Source: JAIBJN01 sp963839745
GTDB lineage: Bacteria; Actinomycetota; Thermoleophilia; Gaiellales; Gaiellaceae
DNA: 64,000 nt
Assembly (NCBI GenBank): GCA_963839745.1
Contig: CAWIWC010000010.1
Location: 248,001 to 312,000, forward strand
Direction: 5' to 3'
Both the position numbers and the translations under genes were made by a program. The notes under the pieces are model-generated. The model was given only the letters and a program-made list of their open reading frames with translations. It ran no database searches and had not been told where the DNA came from. Positions 42,074 through 50,637 of the stretch are shown piece after piece (the stretch's first letter is position 1; each line of letters begins with the position of its first letter).

Positions 42074-43615
42074 TCAGCCCCAGGGAGGCGGGTTGTGCAC
42101 CCAGCGGCCGCCGACCATCGTGGCGACGACCTCGAGCTCGCCGAGCTCCTCGGGGGCGCATTCGAGGGGGTCGCGGTCGAGCACGACGAGGTCCGCGAGG
42201 TAGCCGGGGAGGAGCTTGCCGCGCCGCCGCTCGTCGCCGGTCAGCCACGCCGGGGCGACGCAGGTCGCGTGCAGGGCCTGCTCGACGGTGACCGCCTGCT
42301 CCGGGTGCCACCCGTCGCGGCCGTCGATCGTCCGCGTGACGCCGGCCTTGATGCCGAAGAGCGGGTCGAGCTCCTCGACAGGCGCGTCCGAGCCGTTGGC
42401 GACGAGAGCACCGGAGTCGATCAGCGAGCGGAAGGCATACGCGCCGTCCGTCTTCCCGGCCCAGAAGTCGTCGGCGAGGTCGCGGTCGGACGGGGCGTGG
42501 CTGAACTGGACCGAGGCGGCGACGCCGATCTCGGCGAAGCGCCCGATGTCCTCGGGCGCGAGCAGCTGCGCGTGCTCGATCCGCTGGCGCAGGCCCTTCG
42601 GGTGCCACTCGTCCCGCGTCTCCTCGAAGGCGTCGAGGGCGCGCCGGTTGGCGCGGTCGCCGATCGCGTGCACCGCGACAGGGAAGCCGGCGCGGGCGGA
42701 GCGGCGGACGATGTCCACGAACTCCTCGTAGCCGACGATCTCCACGCCGGTGCCGTCGAGCATGAGCGCGGTGCGCGAGCCGAGCGTCCCGTCGAGGAAG
42801 GCCTTGATGTAGCCGACGCGCAGGAAGTCGTCGCCCAGGCCGGAGGAGATGCCGATCTCCTGGAGCCGGTCGAGGTGGTCCCAGGGGAGCGACTGCCAGA
42901 TGCGCAGGTTCAGCGAGCCCTCGTCCTGCAGGCGCTGGAAGACCCGCAGCGCGCCGAGCCAGCCGTCCTTGTCGTGCACGGCCACGACTCCGCGGGACAG
43001 CGCGAGCGGGATCGCCTCGCGCGACGCGGCGACCATCTCGTCCTCCGTCGGGCGCACGTAGGTGTCGCGGAAGTGCCAGGCGCATTCCTCGCGCAGGACC
43101 CCGGTCGGCTCGCCGTTCGCGTCCCGCTCGACGACGCCGCCGGGAACCTGGAGGTCGGCGTCGGCCAGCGCGAGTGCCGCGGAGTTGACCCAGAGCGAGT
43201 GGTAGTCCTTGGCCATCAGCGCCACCGGCACGTCGCCGGCGACAGCGTCGAGTGCCTCCTTCGTCGGCTCGACCGACGGCGACCACTCGCTGTTCCGCCA
43301 GCCGAGCCCGCGCAGCCACCGGCCCTGGGGCACCTCGCCGACCGCCGATGCCACACGCGAGAGCGCGTCGTCGAGCGACTCGGAGCCCTCGAGCCGCACC
43401 TGGCGCTGTGCCAGCGCCCAGCTCGGGAAGTGCACGTGGGAGTCGGTGAAGCCCGGCAGGACGCACCGCCCGCCGAGGTCGATCCGCTCCGGGCTCGCGA
43501 GGGCGGTCTCGTGCGTCCCGACCCCACCGGCGATCCGGTCGCCCGCGATCGCGAGTGCCGCGGCCCGCGGCAGCGAGGGATCGAGCGTGCGGACGACGCC
43601 GTTCTCGAGGATCAC
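42074..43615 (-). CDS. Amidohydrolase family protein (YtcJ-like, amidohydrolase 3)
   Basis: The 513-residue protein starts MILENGVVRTLDPSLPRAAA and has the metal motif LPGFTDSHVHFPSWA, with the carbamylated/bridging segment ALMAKDYHSLWVNSAAL. Further landmarks are GVVAVHDKDGWLGALRVFQR, VAVHAIGDRANRRALDAFEE, RQRIEHAQLLAPEDIGRFAE and VANGSDAPVEELDPLFGI, the order seen in YtcJ-type enzymes. The family hydrolyses amide bonds of unknown natural substrates in most bacteria. The gene is single and intact, and the HxlR gene lies downstream. Confidence 0.88.
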   Translation of the reverse strand: MILENGVVRTLDPSLPRAAALAIAGDRIAGGVGTHETALASPERIDLGGRCVLPGFTDSHVHFPSWALAQRQVRLEGSESLDDALSRVASAVGEVPQGRWLRGLGWRNSEWSPSVEPTKEALDAVAGDVPVALMAKDYHSLWVNSAALALADADLQVPGGVVERDANGEPTGVLREECAWHFRDTYVRPTEDEMVAASREAIPLALSRGVVAVHDKDGWLGALRVFQRLQDEGSLNLRIWQSLPWDHLDRLQEIGISSGLGDDFLRVGYIKAFLDGTLGSRTALMLDGTGVEIVGYEEFVDIVRRSARAGFPVAVHAIGDRANRRALDAFEETRDEWHPKGLRQRIEHAQLLAPEDIGRFAEIGVAASVQFSHAPSDRDLADDFWAGKTDGAYAFRSLIDSGALVANGSDAPVEELDPLFGIKAGVTRTIDGRDGWHPEQAVTVEQALHATCVAPAWLTGDERRRGKLLPGYLADLVVLDRDPLECAPEELGELEVVATMVGGRWVHNPPPWG

Positions 43616-43642
43616 GCTGGAGACGATAGTGCGTGGAACGTG

Positions 43643-43684
43643 CCGACGCCCCGACGGACGGCAGGGTGTCCATCGGGGCGTCGG
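43643..43684 (-). terminator. 12-bp perfect inverted repeat, probable hairpin
   Basis: CCGACGCCCCGA (43643-43654) and TCGGGGCGTCGG (43673-43684) are perfect complements around an 18-base loop. It sits downstream of the duplicated lipoprotein gene and upstream of the amidohydrolase start on the same strand. A terminator without a U-tract or a regulatory hairpin is possible. Confidence 0.5.
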
Positions 43685-43732
43685 TCCGGAGCCGGGCTGC
43701 TGTGATTCGCAGCCGGTGCGCAGGCGGTTCGG

Positions 43733-45001
43733 CTACTCGGAGAACATGTCCGGGTTCTGCTCGACGATGGCGCCGGCGAGCGTGTCGCCCGTCATGACCA
43801 TGTGCTTGTAGGCCTCGCGGAAGAGGCGGTAGGCCTCGTCGTAGTCGCCCGCCGCGTACGCGTCGAGCTGGCCCTTGAGCTGCATGACGTGCTGGGTGAC
43901 GCCTTCCTGCAGCGCCTCCTGAGGCAGACCGGTCGCCTCGGCGAGGAAGCCGGAGAACGCACCGGTGTAGCCGGTCAGGTTGTCGACGGCCGCCTGCTGG
44001 CCGGCCTTGTCCTTCTTGGCGAGCGCGACCGTGTAGTCCACGAAGAACTTGATGTGGTCGCGCCAGAGGCTCGGGCCGTTGAGGAACGTCTCGGCCGCCT
44101 CGTCGCCGTAGACCGAGCCGATGGCCTGCGAGAGCTCGACGCCGTTCTGGTCGAGCGCCCCGGCGATCGCCTCGAAGTCGGCGGAGCCGCTGAGGCCCTT
44201 CTGGGTCGCCAGCATCGCGAGGATCGCGTGCTCGCCCAGGAGCCTGTCGAGGGTGACGCGGAGGTCGGCGGCGGACATCGTCGCCGGCTCCAGCGGGAAC
44301 ATGTCGGGCGACTGCTCCTGGATCGCGCCCGAGAGCGTGTCGCCGGTCATGATCATGTGCGTGAAGGCCTCGCGAGCCAGCCCGTAGGCCTCGTCGTAGT
44401 CCTTCGCGGCGTAGGCGTCGAGCTGGCCCTTGAGCTGCCCGATGTGCATCTGGATCCCGTCCTGCAGCGCGTCCTGCGGCAGGCCGGTCGCGCCGGCGAG
44501 GAACCCGGAGAATGCGCCGCTGTAACCGGTGAGGTTGTCCACGGCCTCCTGCTGCGCCGCGGTGTCCTTCTTGGCCACGCCGACCGTGTAGTCGACGAAG
44601 AAGCCGATGTGGTCGCGCCACAGGCTCGGCCCGTCGAGGAACTGCTTCGCGGCCTCGTCGCCGTAGACCGAGCCGATCGCCTCCGAGAGCTCGACGCTGT
44701 TCGCGTCCAGCGCGGCGGCGGCCGCCTCGAAGTCCTTGTCTCCGTCGAGGCCCTTCTGTGTGGCCGCGATCGCGAGCAGCGCGTGCTCGCCGAGCAGCGT
44801 GTCGAGGGCGACGCGGAGGTCGGCGGCCGGGCTGGCCGCAGCGATCTCCGACATGCCGTCCGACATGCCGTCGGTCGTCCCGGTCTGGGCGGGCGCCGGG
44901 GACTGGGATGCGTCGTCGTCGCCGTTGCCGCCACACGCGACGAGCCCGAGTGCGGCGGCCACGATGACTGCGAGAAGTGCAAGTGGTGTTCGGATGCTCA
45001 T
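43733..45001 (-). CDS. Lipoprotein with tandemly duplicated helical domain bearing conserved histidines
   Basis: The 422-residue product has a lipobox (AAALGLVACGGNGDDDA) and two ~175-residue repeats about three-quarters identical. Each repeat keeps four histidines in the same places: LLGEHA, SLWRDHI, the H before IGQLKGQLDAY or VMQLKGQLDAY, and HMIMTGDTL or HMVMTGDTL. It also keeps FFVDYTV and AFSGFLA. The predicted all-helical fold with regularly placed His and Glu suggests a four-helix bundle that binds metal or heme, but no named family is recognised. It diverges from a cupredoxin lipoprotein gene across 101 bp, which hints at copper or redox function outside the membrane. Confidence 0.7.
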   Translation of the reverse strand: MSIRTPLALLAVIVAAALGLVACGGNGDDDASQSPAPAQTGTTDGMSDGMSEIAAASPAADLRVALDTLLGEHALLAIAATQKGLDGDKDFEAAAAALDANSVELSEAIGSVYGDEAAKQFLDGPSLWRDHIGFFVDYTVGVAKKDTAAQQEAVDNLTGYSGAFSGFLAGATGLPQDALQDGIQMHIGQLKGQLDAYAAKDYDEAYGLAREAFTHMIMTGDTLSGAIQEQSPDMFPLEPATMSAADLRVTLDRLLGEHAILAMLATQKGLSGSADFEAIAGALDQNGVELSQAIGSVYGDEAAETFLNGPSLWRDHIKFFVDYTVALAKKDKAGQQAAVDNLTGYTGAFSGFLAEATGLPQEALQEGVTQHVMQLKGQLDAYAAGDYDEAYRLFREAYKHMVMTGDTLAGAIVEQNPDMFSE

Positions 45002-45102
45002 CGTGTCTCCAAGGTCGGTGTCGTTGGGTCGGCGGTTGTTCGCGCCGCCCGCCGCGTCGGTTTGCCCAAACCGCGCACGACGCCCTTCCGTATGGACACG
45101 CG

Positions 45103-45552
45103 ATGCGTCGTCTGGCCCTCCTCCTCGTAGTCGCCGCCGTCCTCCTCCCGGCCTGCGGTGAAGAGGACACGCCGGACGGGGCGAGCCCGAACGGGGCCGG
45201 CGCGGGTGGCGGCGAGGTCGTCGAGGTCGCCCTCAGCGAGTTCGCCCTCGAGCCGGCCTCGTTCTCACTGGAGCCCGGCTCCTACACCTTCCACGTCGTG
45301 AACGACGGGTCGGTCGTGCACGCGCTCGAGGTCGAGGGGCCGACTGGCGAGGTGGAGACCGAGGACCTCGAGCCGGGCGCCTCAGCTGATCTGGACGTCG
45401 ACCTCTCCGAGCCGGGCGAGTACGAGATCTACTGCCCGGTCGACGACCACAAGGGCATGGGGATGGAGGGGACGATCACGGTCGGCGGCGGTGGGGGCGG
45501 GACGACAACCACCGATGACACGACGACCGAGGACTCCGGCTACGGGTACTGA
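45103..45552 (+). CDS. Cupredoxin-domain lipoprotein
   Basis: The 149-residue product has a lipoprotein signal (LLLVVAAVLLPACGEE) and a plastocyanin-like domain. The copper ligands are visible as His in VVHALEV, then Cys and His in YCPVDDHKGMGM, with Met as the axial candidate. A Gly/Thr-rich tail (GGGGGGTTTTDDTTTE) ends the protein. It would carry electrons or store copper at the outer membrane face. ATG 45103 fits the signal peptide. A strong terminator follows at 45604, and the duplicated His-rich lipoprotein is divergent. Confidence 0.85.
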   Translation: MRRLALLLVVAAVLLPACGEEDTPDGASPNGAGAGGGEVVEVALSEFALEPASFSLEPGSYTFHVVNDGSVVHALEVEGPTGEVETEDLEPGASADLDVDLSEPGEYEIYCPVDDHKGMGMEGTITVGGGGGGTTTTDDTTTEDSGYGY

Positions 45553-45603
45553 CCAGCCGTCTCACCGTGAGTCGCGTCGACTGACGGTCCGTCGAACAAA
45601 CGA

Positions 45604-45631
45604 GAGAGGGTGGGCCTGAGCCCACCCTCTC
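45604..45631. terminator. Strong bidirectional intrinsic terminator
   Basis: GAGAGGGTGGGC (45604-45615) pairs perfectly with GCCCACCCTCTC (45620-45631) over a CTGA tetraloop. It is followed by GTTTCGTTC on the plus strand and preceded by TTTGTTCGA on the minus strand. It lies between the convergent ends of the cupredoxin gene (45552) and the surface protein gene (45655). Confidence 0.85.
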
Positions 45632-45654
45632 GTTTCGTTCACTCCTTTTCTCGT

Positions 45655-47527
45655 CTAGGGATCGATCACGATCGTGCAGACGACGGTTCGCGGCGACGGG
45701 ATCGATCCTGATGCCCGTGTGCGTCACCGACGTGTCCCACCCTGTCGCCGGGATGGCGTCCGGGGTGTCCGGCGTGGTGCCAAGGCCGGCGCAGTCGATG
45801 GAGGTGACGCTGGTTTCGCCGGAGCCACCGTCACGGAAGTTCACCTGGATGTCCGCGAGCGGCGGGTCCGTGAACGTCACGACAGCGGTCACCTGTAGGC
45901 AGGTTGTCGGTGCAGTTGGTCCCGGCGACCGCCGGTGACCGTCACGGGGCCGGGGTTCACGGGGAGGCCGTAGCCGGGCGGCGCCGACGTCTCGGTGACG
46001 GTGTAGTCGCCTGGCGATCAGGCCGGAGACGCACACCTCGCCGACGTCGGCGTCCTCGTCGGGGGCCGTAGCCGTGGTGTCGTCAGTGACGCTCGGAGCC
46101 GTCATAGGAGAAGACCGCGCCAGCTGTCCGAGACCGGACCGCCCTTGGTGCTGTTCTTCAGGATGCGGAACGCTCCTCGCTGGAAGTTGCCGAAGTTGTT
46201 GTCACTGAGGTCATGAACCAGCCATGGCGAAGGCGTAGCCATTCGTAGGGCCCTGGGCAGTTGGTGACCAGCGTCTCGCCGGCCGGCGCCGACGTCGGTG
46301 CCGACTGCTCCCAGGTCGCTTGCAGCACTTCGCAGACGATGTAGTTGCCGGCGAGGAGGCTCTGGAAGGAGTAGTCACCGTTCGCATCCGTCACAGCGGA
46401 CGCGAACACGGGCTCGCCGTCGTAGGAGCCGATGGTTCCGGTGTCCTGGTAGAGGTTGATCGTCCAGCCCGGGAGCCCGGGCTCGCCGGCGTCCCTCGTG
46501 CCGTCGGCGTCGAGGTCGTTGAACTTCACCCCGCTCTTGGAGTTGCAGACGTTGAACGGAACGCAGGGCGAAGTCGTACAGCGTCGCCGTCGTCGAAACC
46601 GACGAGCGGGTGTTGGTGAGCAGCGTATTGATGCACGGGTTCAGCCCGAAGGCGGACACATTGATCCCGCCCTCGTAGAACTGCTGCGTGTCGATGAAGT
46701 CGAGGCTGCCGGAGTCCTTGTCCCAGGTCTTCCACGGCGGGTTCACCTGGTTGCTGACGTTGGTGATGGCGCACAGCCGGTCATCCGCCCCGGGCGTGCC
46801 ACAGATCCCGCTCGTCCCGAGCTGGACGAGGTTGTTCACCGCGGTGTCGTCCCATACGTAGGCGGTGATGGTCGCCGTGGACCCACCGCCGCTGAACTCG
46901 GACACGACAAGGATGTCACCATTGACGTGATCGCCGGTGAACGCCGTGCCTTGGCCACCCTGCGTATCCGAGCAGTTCACCGTCGGCGTCCTGCAGGAAC
47001 CAGACGCCGAGGTTGTTGGTGCCGCTCGCGTCGTTCTTCTCGGCGCCGAAGTAGAGGATCAGCTCCCCGGCGCATTGATATAGGCGACGGCGTAGGTGTT
47101 GACGAGGTCACCCTTGTCGGTGACGTTGTTCGCGCGGACGCAGCGCCACTCCGCGCTGATGTCCAGGATGTCCTTGCTGTTGGTGGTGAACGTCGAAGTG
47201 TCGGCAGTGACCGCGACCTCGACGCCACGCCGGATTTCCGTCGTGAAGTCCGGGCCCGCCGTCGCGGCCGAGAAGCCGGCCGGCAGGCTGGTCTGGGGCG
47301 CAGAGAAGCCGGTTGCGCCCGACCCCCACGATGTCGTTGTCCCAGTCCACTTCCGGTCCGCCAGCCGGATTGGCGTCGTCGATGTTGCCGTCGAGCTCGA
47401 ATGCCTCGTCGTGCACGGCGGCGGCTGTCCCGATGAATAGAAGGCCGACCATCATGGTCAGCAGAAGGGGTATGGCCAGGAACCGGCGTCGTCGCCGACT
47501 CCCTGGCGGTCCGACAATGCGTGTCAT
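45655..47527 (-). CDS. Secreted SdrD-B-like surface protein (multiple apparent frameshifts)
   Basis: ATG 47527 has a good ribosome site (GGAGG six bases upstream) and starts MTRIVGPPGSRRRRRFLAIP, a signal peptide ending near TAAAVHDEAF. In other frames the protein continues with EVAVTADTSTFTTNSKDILD, NTYAVAYINAPGELILYFGA and DHVNGDILVVSEFSGGGSTA. A prealbumin/SdrD-B module follows (DLDADGTRDAGEPGLPGWTI, TDANGDYSFQSLLAGNYIVC), then VTFTDPPLADIQVNFRDGGS, and the last frame ends VCTIVIDP with TAG at 45657-45655. About six frame changes are needed, giving roughly 620 residues. No sortase or PEP-CTERM tail is seen. It may be a choice-of-anchor surface protein. Confidence 0.65.
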
Positions 47528-47886
47528 GAAGACCTCCGTTGGTGAACCCGATAGGCCGCAATGTGAGTGCGCCGCATGACTCGGGGCGCAGACGCACAGG
47601 TCGACCCATATAGCCCCTTTCCCGACTCCGTCCGCTTCAGAGGGTGGGGGTGGAGCCCACCGCGTCACGAAACCGCAGTCGTTCGTTGCTGGAGGCACAA
47701 GGCTACGGTTGTCCACAGCCCTGTGGAAGACGGCGAACGACCGATTTATCGTATGGGCTAATAAATGGAGTAGTCGGTGTCTCGCCTACGTGAATCCGGG
47801 GCGAGCGCTAATGCGATCGACGTAGAGCACGGTCTTGTCCTTTGCGGCGTCTGTGCTGTTAGATACACCAGCCCAGTCTGCCCCCT
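47528..47886. other. 359-bp divergent intergenic region
   Basis: This region separates the surface protein from the response regulator and holds no supported gene. TCCACAG (47712-47718) and CTGTGGA (47721-47727) form a perfect inverted repeat with a two-base centre inside TTGTCCACAGCC, which resembles a single DnaA box or a regulator site. The AT-rich stretch ATTTATCGTATGGGCTAATA (from about 47744) probably lies in a promoter. No paired -35/-10 set is convincing. Confidence 0.5.
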
Positions 47887-48504
47887 ATGGAGAACCTCAG
47901 CGGCAAGGTTCTCGTCGTCGAAGACGACGCGAACCTGCGGGAGCTCGTCAGGAGCCTGCTCGAGCGGGCGGGCTACGCGACTCTCGGCTTCGCGTCGGGC
48001 GAGGACGTCCTCGCCGCGGCGGTGGAGCGACCGGCGCTCGTCATCCTCGACGTCCGGCTCCCCGGCCTCAGCGGGTACGAGATCTGCCGCGAGCTGAAGG
48101 ACACGTTCGGCAGCAGCCTCCCCGTTCTCCTAGTCTCGGCCGTGAGGACCGAGGCGTTCGACCGTGCGGCCGGCCTGCTCATCGGAGCGGACGACTACAT
48201 GGTCAAGCCGCTGGATCCCGACGAGCTCATCGCCAGGGTCCGCAGGCATCTGGCCCCGCAGACCCGCGCAACCGAGGCACCGCCGGGCGTCATGCTCCTG
48301 ACGCCTCGAGAGCTCGAGGTGCTCCGACTCCTCGCGGACGGCATGGATCAGCGGGAGATCGCCGAGCGGCTCGTCATCAGCACGAAGACCGTCTCCACGC
48401 ACATCCAGCACATCCTCGTGAAGCTCGGGGTCCACAGCCGCGCCCAGGCGGTCGCGGCCGCGCATCGTTACGGCCTGAGCGAGCCGGGCCGAAACGGGTC
48501 CTAG
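47887..48504 (+). CDS. NarL/LuxR-family response regulator
   Basis: The 205-residue regulator has an N-terminal receiver domain with the acidic pocket VVEDDAN, the phospho-acceptor Asp55 in LVILDVRLPGLSG, Ser/Thr in LLVSAV and Lys in DDYMVKPLDPDEL. The C-terminal LuxR-type helix-turn-helix is LTPRELEVLRLLADGMDQRE, IAERLVISTKTVSTHIQHI, then LVKLGVHSRAQAV. No histidine kinase is adjacent, so its partner is elsewhere. Because it diverges from the surface protein gene, it could control it. Its stop overlaps the propeller protein's end by four bases. Confidence 0.92.
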   Translation: MENLSGKVLVVEDDANLRELVRSLLERAGYATLGFASGEDVLAAAVERPALVILDVRLPGLSGYEICRELKDTFGSSLPVLLVSAVRTEAFDRAAGLLIGADDYMVKPLDPDELIARVRRHLAPQTRATEAPPGVMLLTPRELEVLRLLADGMDQREIAERLVISTKTVSTHIQHILVKLGVHSRAQAVAAAHRYGLSEPGRNGS

Positions 48505-49658
48505 GAGCCGCAGCACCAGCCCGAGACCCGCGGGAACTCGCCGATCCCGGGGCTCCCGGGGTCGAACTCGCGGCGGACGTCGTCGACGGCGACGATGCGC
48601 CCGACGCCCGGGAGACGCAGGAAGAGGAACTGGTCGGCCTCGGGCCAACCGGCCAGGAGCCAGCGCCCGTCGGGGGAGAACGTGAGGTCGCTGATCCTGC
48701 CCTCGACCCGCTGGAGGCGCTCCTTGCCGAGGACGACGATGCCCCGGCCGTTCTCGGCGTCGAAGGCCGAATAGGCGATGCGGCGGGTCCCCGGGGCGAA
48801 CTCCGCATCGAGCACAGCGTGTGCGGCAGGCGTCCTGAGCGTGCCGGCGCGGCGCCCGCCCTGGCGGTACAGCGGATGCCGCAGCCCGTTCGTGACGACG
48901 AGGAGGATGCCGCCGTCGGACGACCACACGAGCTTGGCGGGAGCGGCGCCCGGGTCTGCGGACCAGAGCTCGTCGCCGTCGGCATCGGCGACGTGCACGC
49001 GGCCCGCGGCGTCCGCGTAGGCCAGCATCGTGCTGCCCTCGCGCGGCTGCCAGGCCGGGGCGACCGGGGCGACGTTCTCGGCCAGGAGTCGGTCCCCCGT
49101 GCCGTCGCCGGCAACGATGCGCAGCGTGTCGCCCGCCCGGTACGCGACCCGGAATCCGGGGCTCGGCGCCCAGCGCGCGTCCGCGACCGGGTCGGGCTTC
49201 GTCACGGACCAGCGCGGGTCGCCGTCGGGCTCGAGCGCGACCACGCGGCGCCCGCGAGTGGCGACGACGAAGCGCGCGCTGGGTGAGAACGACGCGTCGT
49301 CGTAGGCGCCGAGGAGGCGCTTGGACCCGTCCGCCCGGACGAGCCACGGGCCGCCCTCCGACACGACGAGCAGCTGGCCGGCGGCGGGCAGCCTGAAGAG
49401 CGCAGGCTCCGTCTCCTCCTGGCCGGCGACGCGGTCGCGGATCCAGTCCCCCACGGCCCGGCCGGGAGGCGAGAGCGCTGCGGCCACGAGCACAGCGAGC
49501 ACGGCGAGCGCAACCAGCAGCCGGAGCCGGCGGGGCCGGCGCACCGGCTCGCGCTCGGCGTAAGCGGCCTTCACGACGCCCCACGCGCGCCGCTGCGCGT
49601 CGAGCTCGTCGGGCACGGGCGCGGAAAGGAGCGCGGAGCGGACGTCGCGGGCGGTCAT
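48501..49658 (-). CDS. Membrane beta-propeller protein, probable anti-sigma partner of the ECF factor
   Basis: The 385-residue protein has a cytoplasmic N-terminus of about 45 residues (VRSALLSAPVPDELDAQRRA), one membrane helix (LLVALAVLAVLVAAALS) and an external WD40/PD40-like propeller. Propeller blades include DDASFSPSARFVVATRGRRV, PAWQPREGSTMLAYADAAGR and LTFSPDGRWLLAGWPEADQF; the C-terminus is SGWCCGS. Its ATG overlaps the sigma factor stop (ATGA), the usual arrangement of a sigma/anti-sigma pair. The N-terminus lacks a ZAS zinc motif, so regulation by it is inferred from layout. The outer propeller could sense an envelope ligand. Confidence 0.8.
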   Translation of the reverse strand: MTARDVRSALLSAPVPDELDAQRRAWGVVKAAYAEREPVRRPRRLRLLVALAVLAVLVAAALSPPGRAVGDWIRDRVAGQEETEPALFRLPAAGQLLVVSEGGPWLVRADGSKRLLGAYDDASFSPSARFVVATRGRRVVALEPDGDPRWSVTKPDPVADARWAPSPGFRVAYRAGDTLRIVAGDGTGDRLLAENVAPVAPAWQPREGSTMLAYADAAGRVHVADADGDELWSADPGAAPAKLVWSSDGGILLVVTNGLRHPLYRQGGRRAGTLRTPAAHAVLDAEFAPGTRRIAYSAFDAENGRGIVVLGKERLQRVEGRISDLTFSPDGRWLLAGWPEADQFLFLRLPGVGRIVAVDDVRREFDPGSPGIGEFPRVSGWCCGS

Positions 49659-50203
49659 TCCGGCTCCTCCACGTCGACGACGCCCTGGAGAGCGTCGAGC
49701 CCTCGCCGCAGGCGCGAGTTGACCGTGCCGCGGGGCAGCTCCAGCATGCGGGCGATCTCGCCGGGCGAGTACTCGAGGACGTAGCGCAGGACGATCACCG
49801 CCCGGTGATCGGGCGAGAGCGAGGCCAACGCTGCGACGACCTCGCCCGAGAGCGGGGCGGCGGGAGCCCCGCGCTCGGGGGCCGCCGCCTCGTCGATCGT
49901 GTCGCCGGCGCCCACCTCCCGCCGCAGGGCGCGCGCACGCGACCAGTCGATGGCGCGATTGACCACGATCCGGTGCAGCCAGGGCCCGAAGGGGCGCGCG
50001 GCGTCGAAGCGGTCGAGGTTCCGCACGGCTGCGAGGAAGGCTTCCTGGGCGACATCCTCGGCCGCCGCGGCGTCGTGGACGACGAGGTAGGCAGCCCTGT
50101 ACGCGCGGCCCCAGTGGGCGCGGAAGAGCTCCTCCAGGTCGGCGACCGACCCGGCCTGTGCGGCCCGCACCCGGGCACGCTCGTCACGGCCCGCTCCCGC
50201 CAT
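49655..50203 (-). CDS. ECF-family RNA polymerase sigma factor
   Basis: The 182-residue factor has region 2 (LEELFRAHWGRAYRAAYLVV, AAAEDVAQEAFLAAVRNLDR, PWLHRIVVNRAIDWSRAR) and region 4 (ALASLSPDHRAVIVLRYVLE, YSPGEIARMLELPRGTVNSR, LRRGLDALQ). Region 3 is absent, as in ECF factors. ATG 50203 is used, with TATAGT on the minus strand at 50218-50213 nine bases upstream. It is translationally coupled to the membrane propeller protein and probably directs an envelope response. Confidence 0.92.
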   Translation of the reverse strand: MAGAGRDERARVRAAQAGSVADLEELFRAHWGRAYRAAYLVVHDAAAAEDVAQEAFLAAVRNLDRFDAARPFGPWLHRIVVNRAIDWSRARALRREVGAGDTIDEAAAPERGAPAAPLSGEVVAALASLSPDHRAVIVLRYVLEYSPGEIARMLELPRGTVNSRLRRGLDALQGVVDVEEPE

Positions 50204-50306
50204 CGCGTGCCGACTATACGAGCGGATCTGCGCATCCGGTCCACCGCGAAGGGATACGCCCGCGCGCCTTGCGGAGGTCCGGCGTCCGTCGTACGCTTGC
50301 CGGAAG

Positions 50307-50630
50307 GTGCGCGAGTGTGCGAGTTGCCGCGGGCAGGTCGAGGAGCGGTATCGCTTCTGTCCCTGGTGCGCCGCGCCGCTGCGCGTCAAGCTGGTCGAGC
50401 TCTTTCCACCGCACCCGCTCGTCGACGGGGACGCGTCCAAGGCGTTGCGCGTATCCCGCTACCTCGCCGAGGAGAAGGAGCGCCGCCACGTCCGCTTCAG
50501 CGTGTGGAATGCGGGCGGCCAGACGCCGCGCGCCCAGGCGGCGGTCTCGATCACCGAGGAGGAGGCGGCCCGGCTGTCGGCCTTCCTCGCGGAGCGCGTC
50601 GACGCATCCGAGGCCGAGACGCTCGTCTGA
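50307..50630 (+). CDS. Zinc-ribbon hypothetical protein
   Basis: The 107-residue protein starts MRECASCRGQVEERYRFCPW followed by CAAPLRVKLVELFPPHP, giving a CxxC-x11-CxxC zinc ribbon. An unannotated domain with RYLAEEKERRHVRFSVWNAG and an acidic C-terminal helix (SITEEEAARLSAFLAERVDA) follows. GTG 50307 is the first start in frame. It diverges from the ECF sigma factor gene and converges on the carboxypeptidase gene. Function is unknown; a nucleic acid or protein adaptor role would be typical. Confidence 0.7.
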   Translation: MRECASCRGQVEERYRFCPWCAAPLRVKLVELFPPHPLVDGDASKALRVSRYLAEEKERRHVRFSVWNAGGQTPRAQAAVSITEEEAARLSAFLAERVDASEAETLV

Positions 50631-50637
50631 GCGCGGC

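Noticed and set aside
42012..45170. A 1,052-codon minus frame across the amidohydrolase and lipoprotein genes
   Set aside because: It is an out-of-frame shadow, Arg-rich and low complexity, while the recognised genes occupy a different frame with clear motifs.
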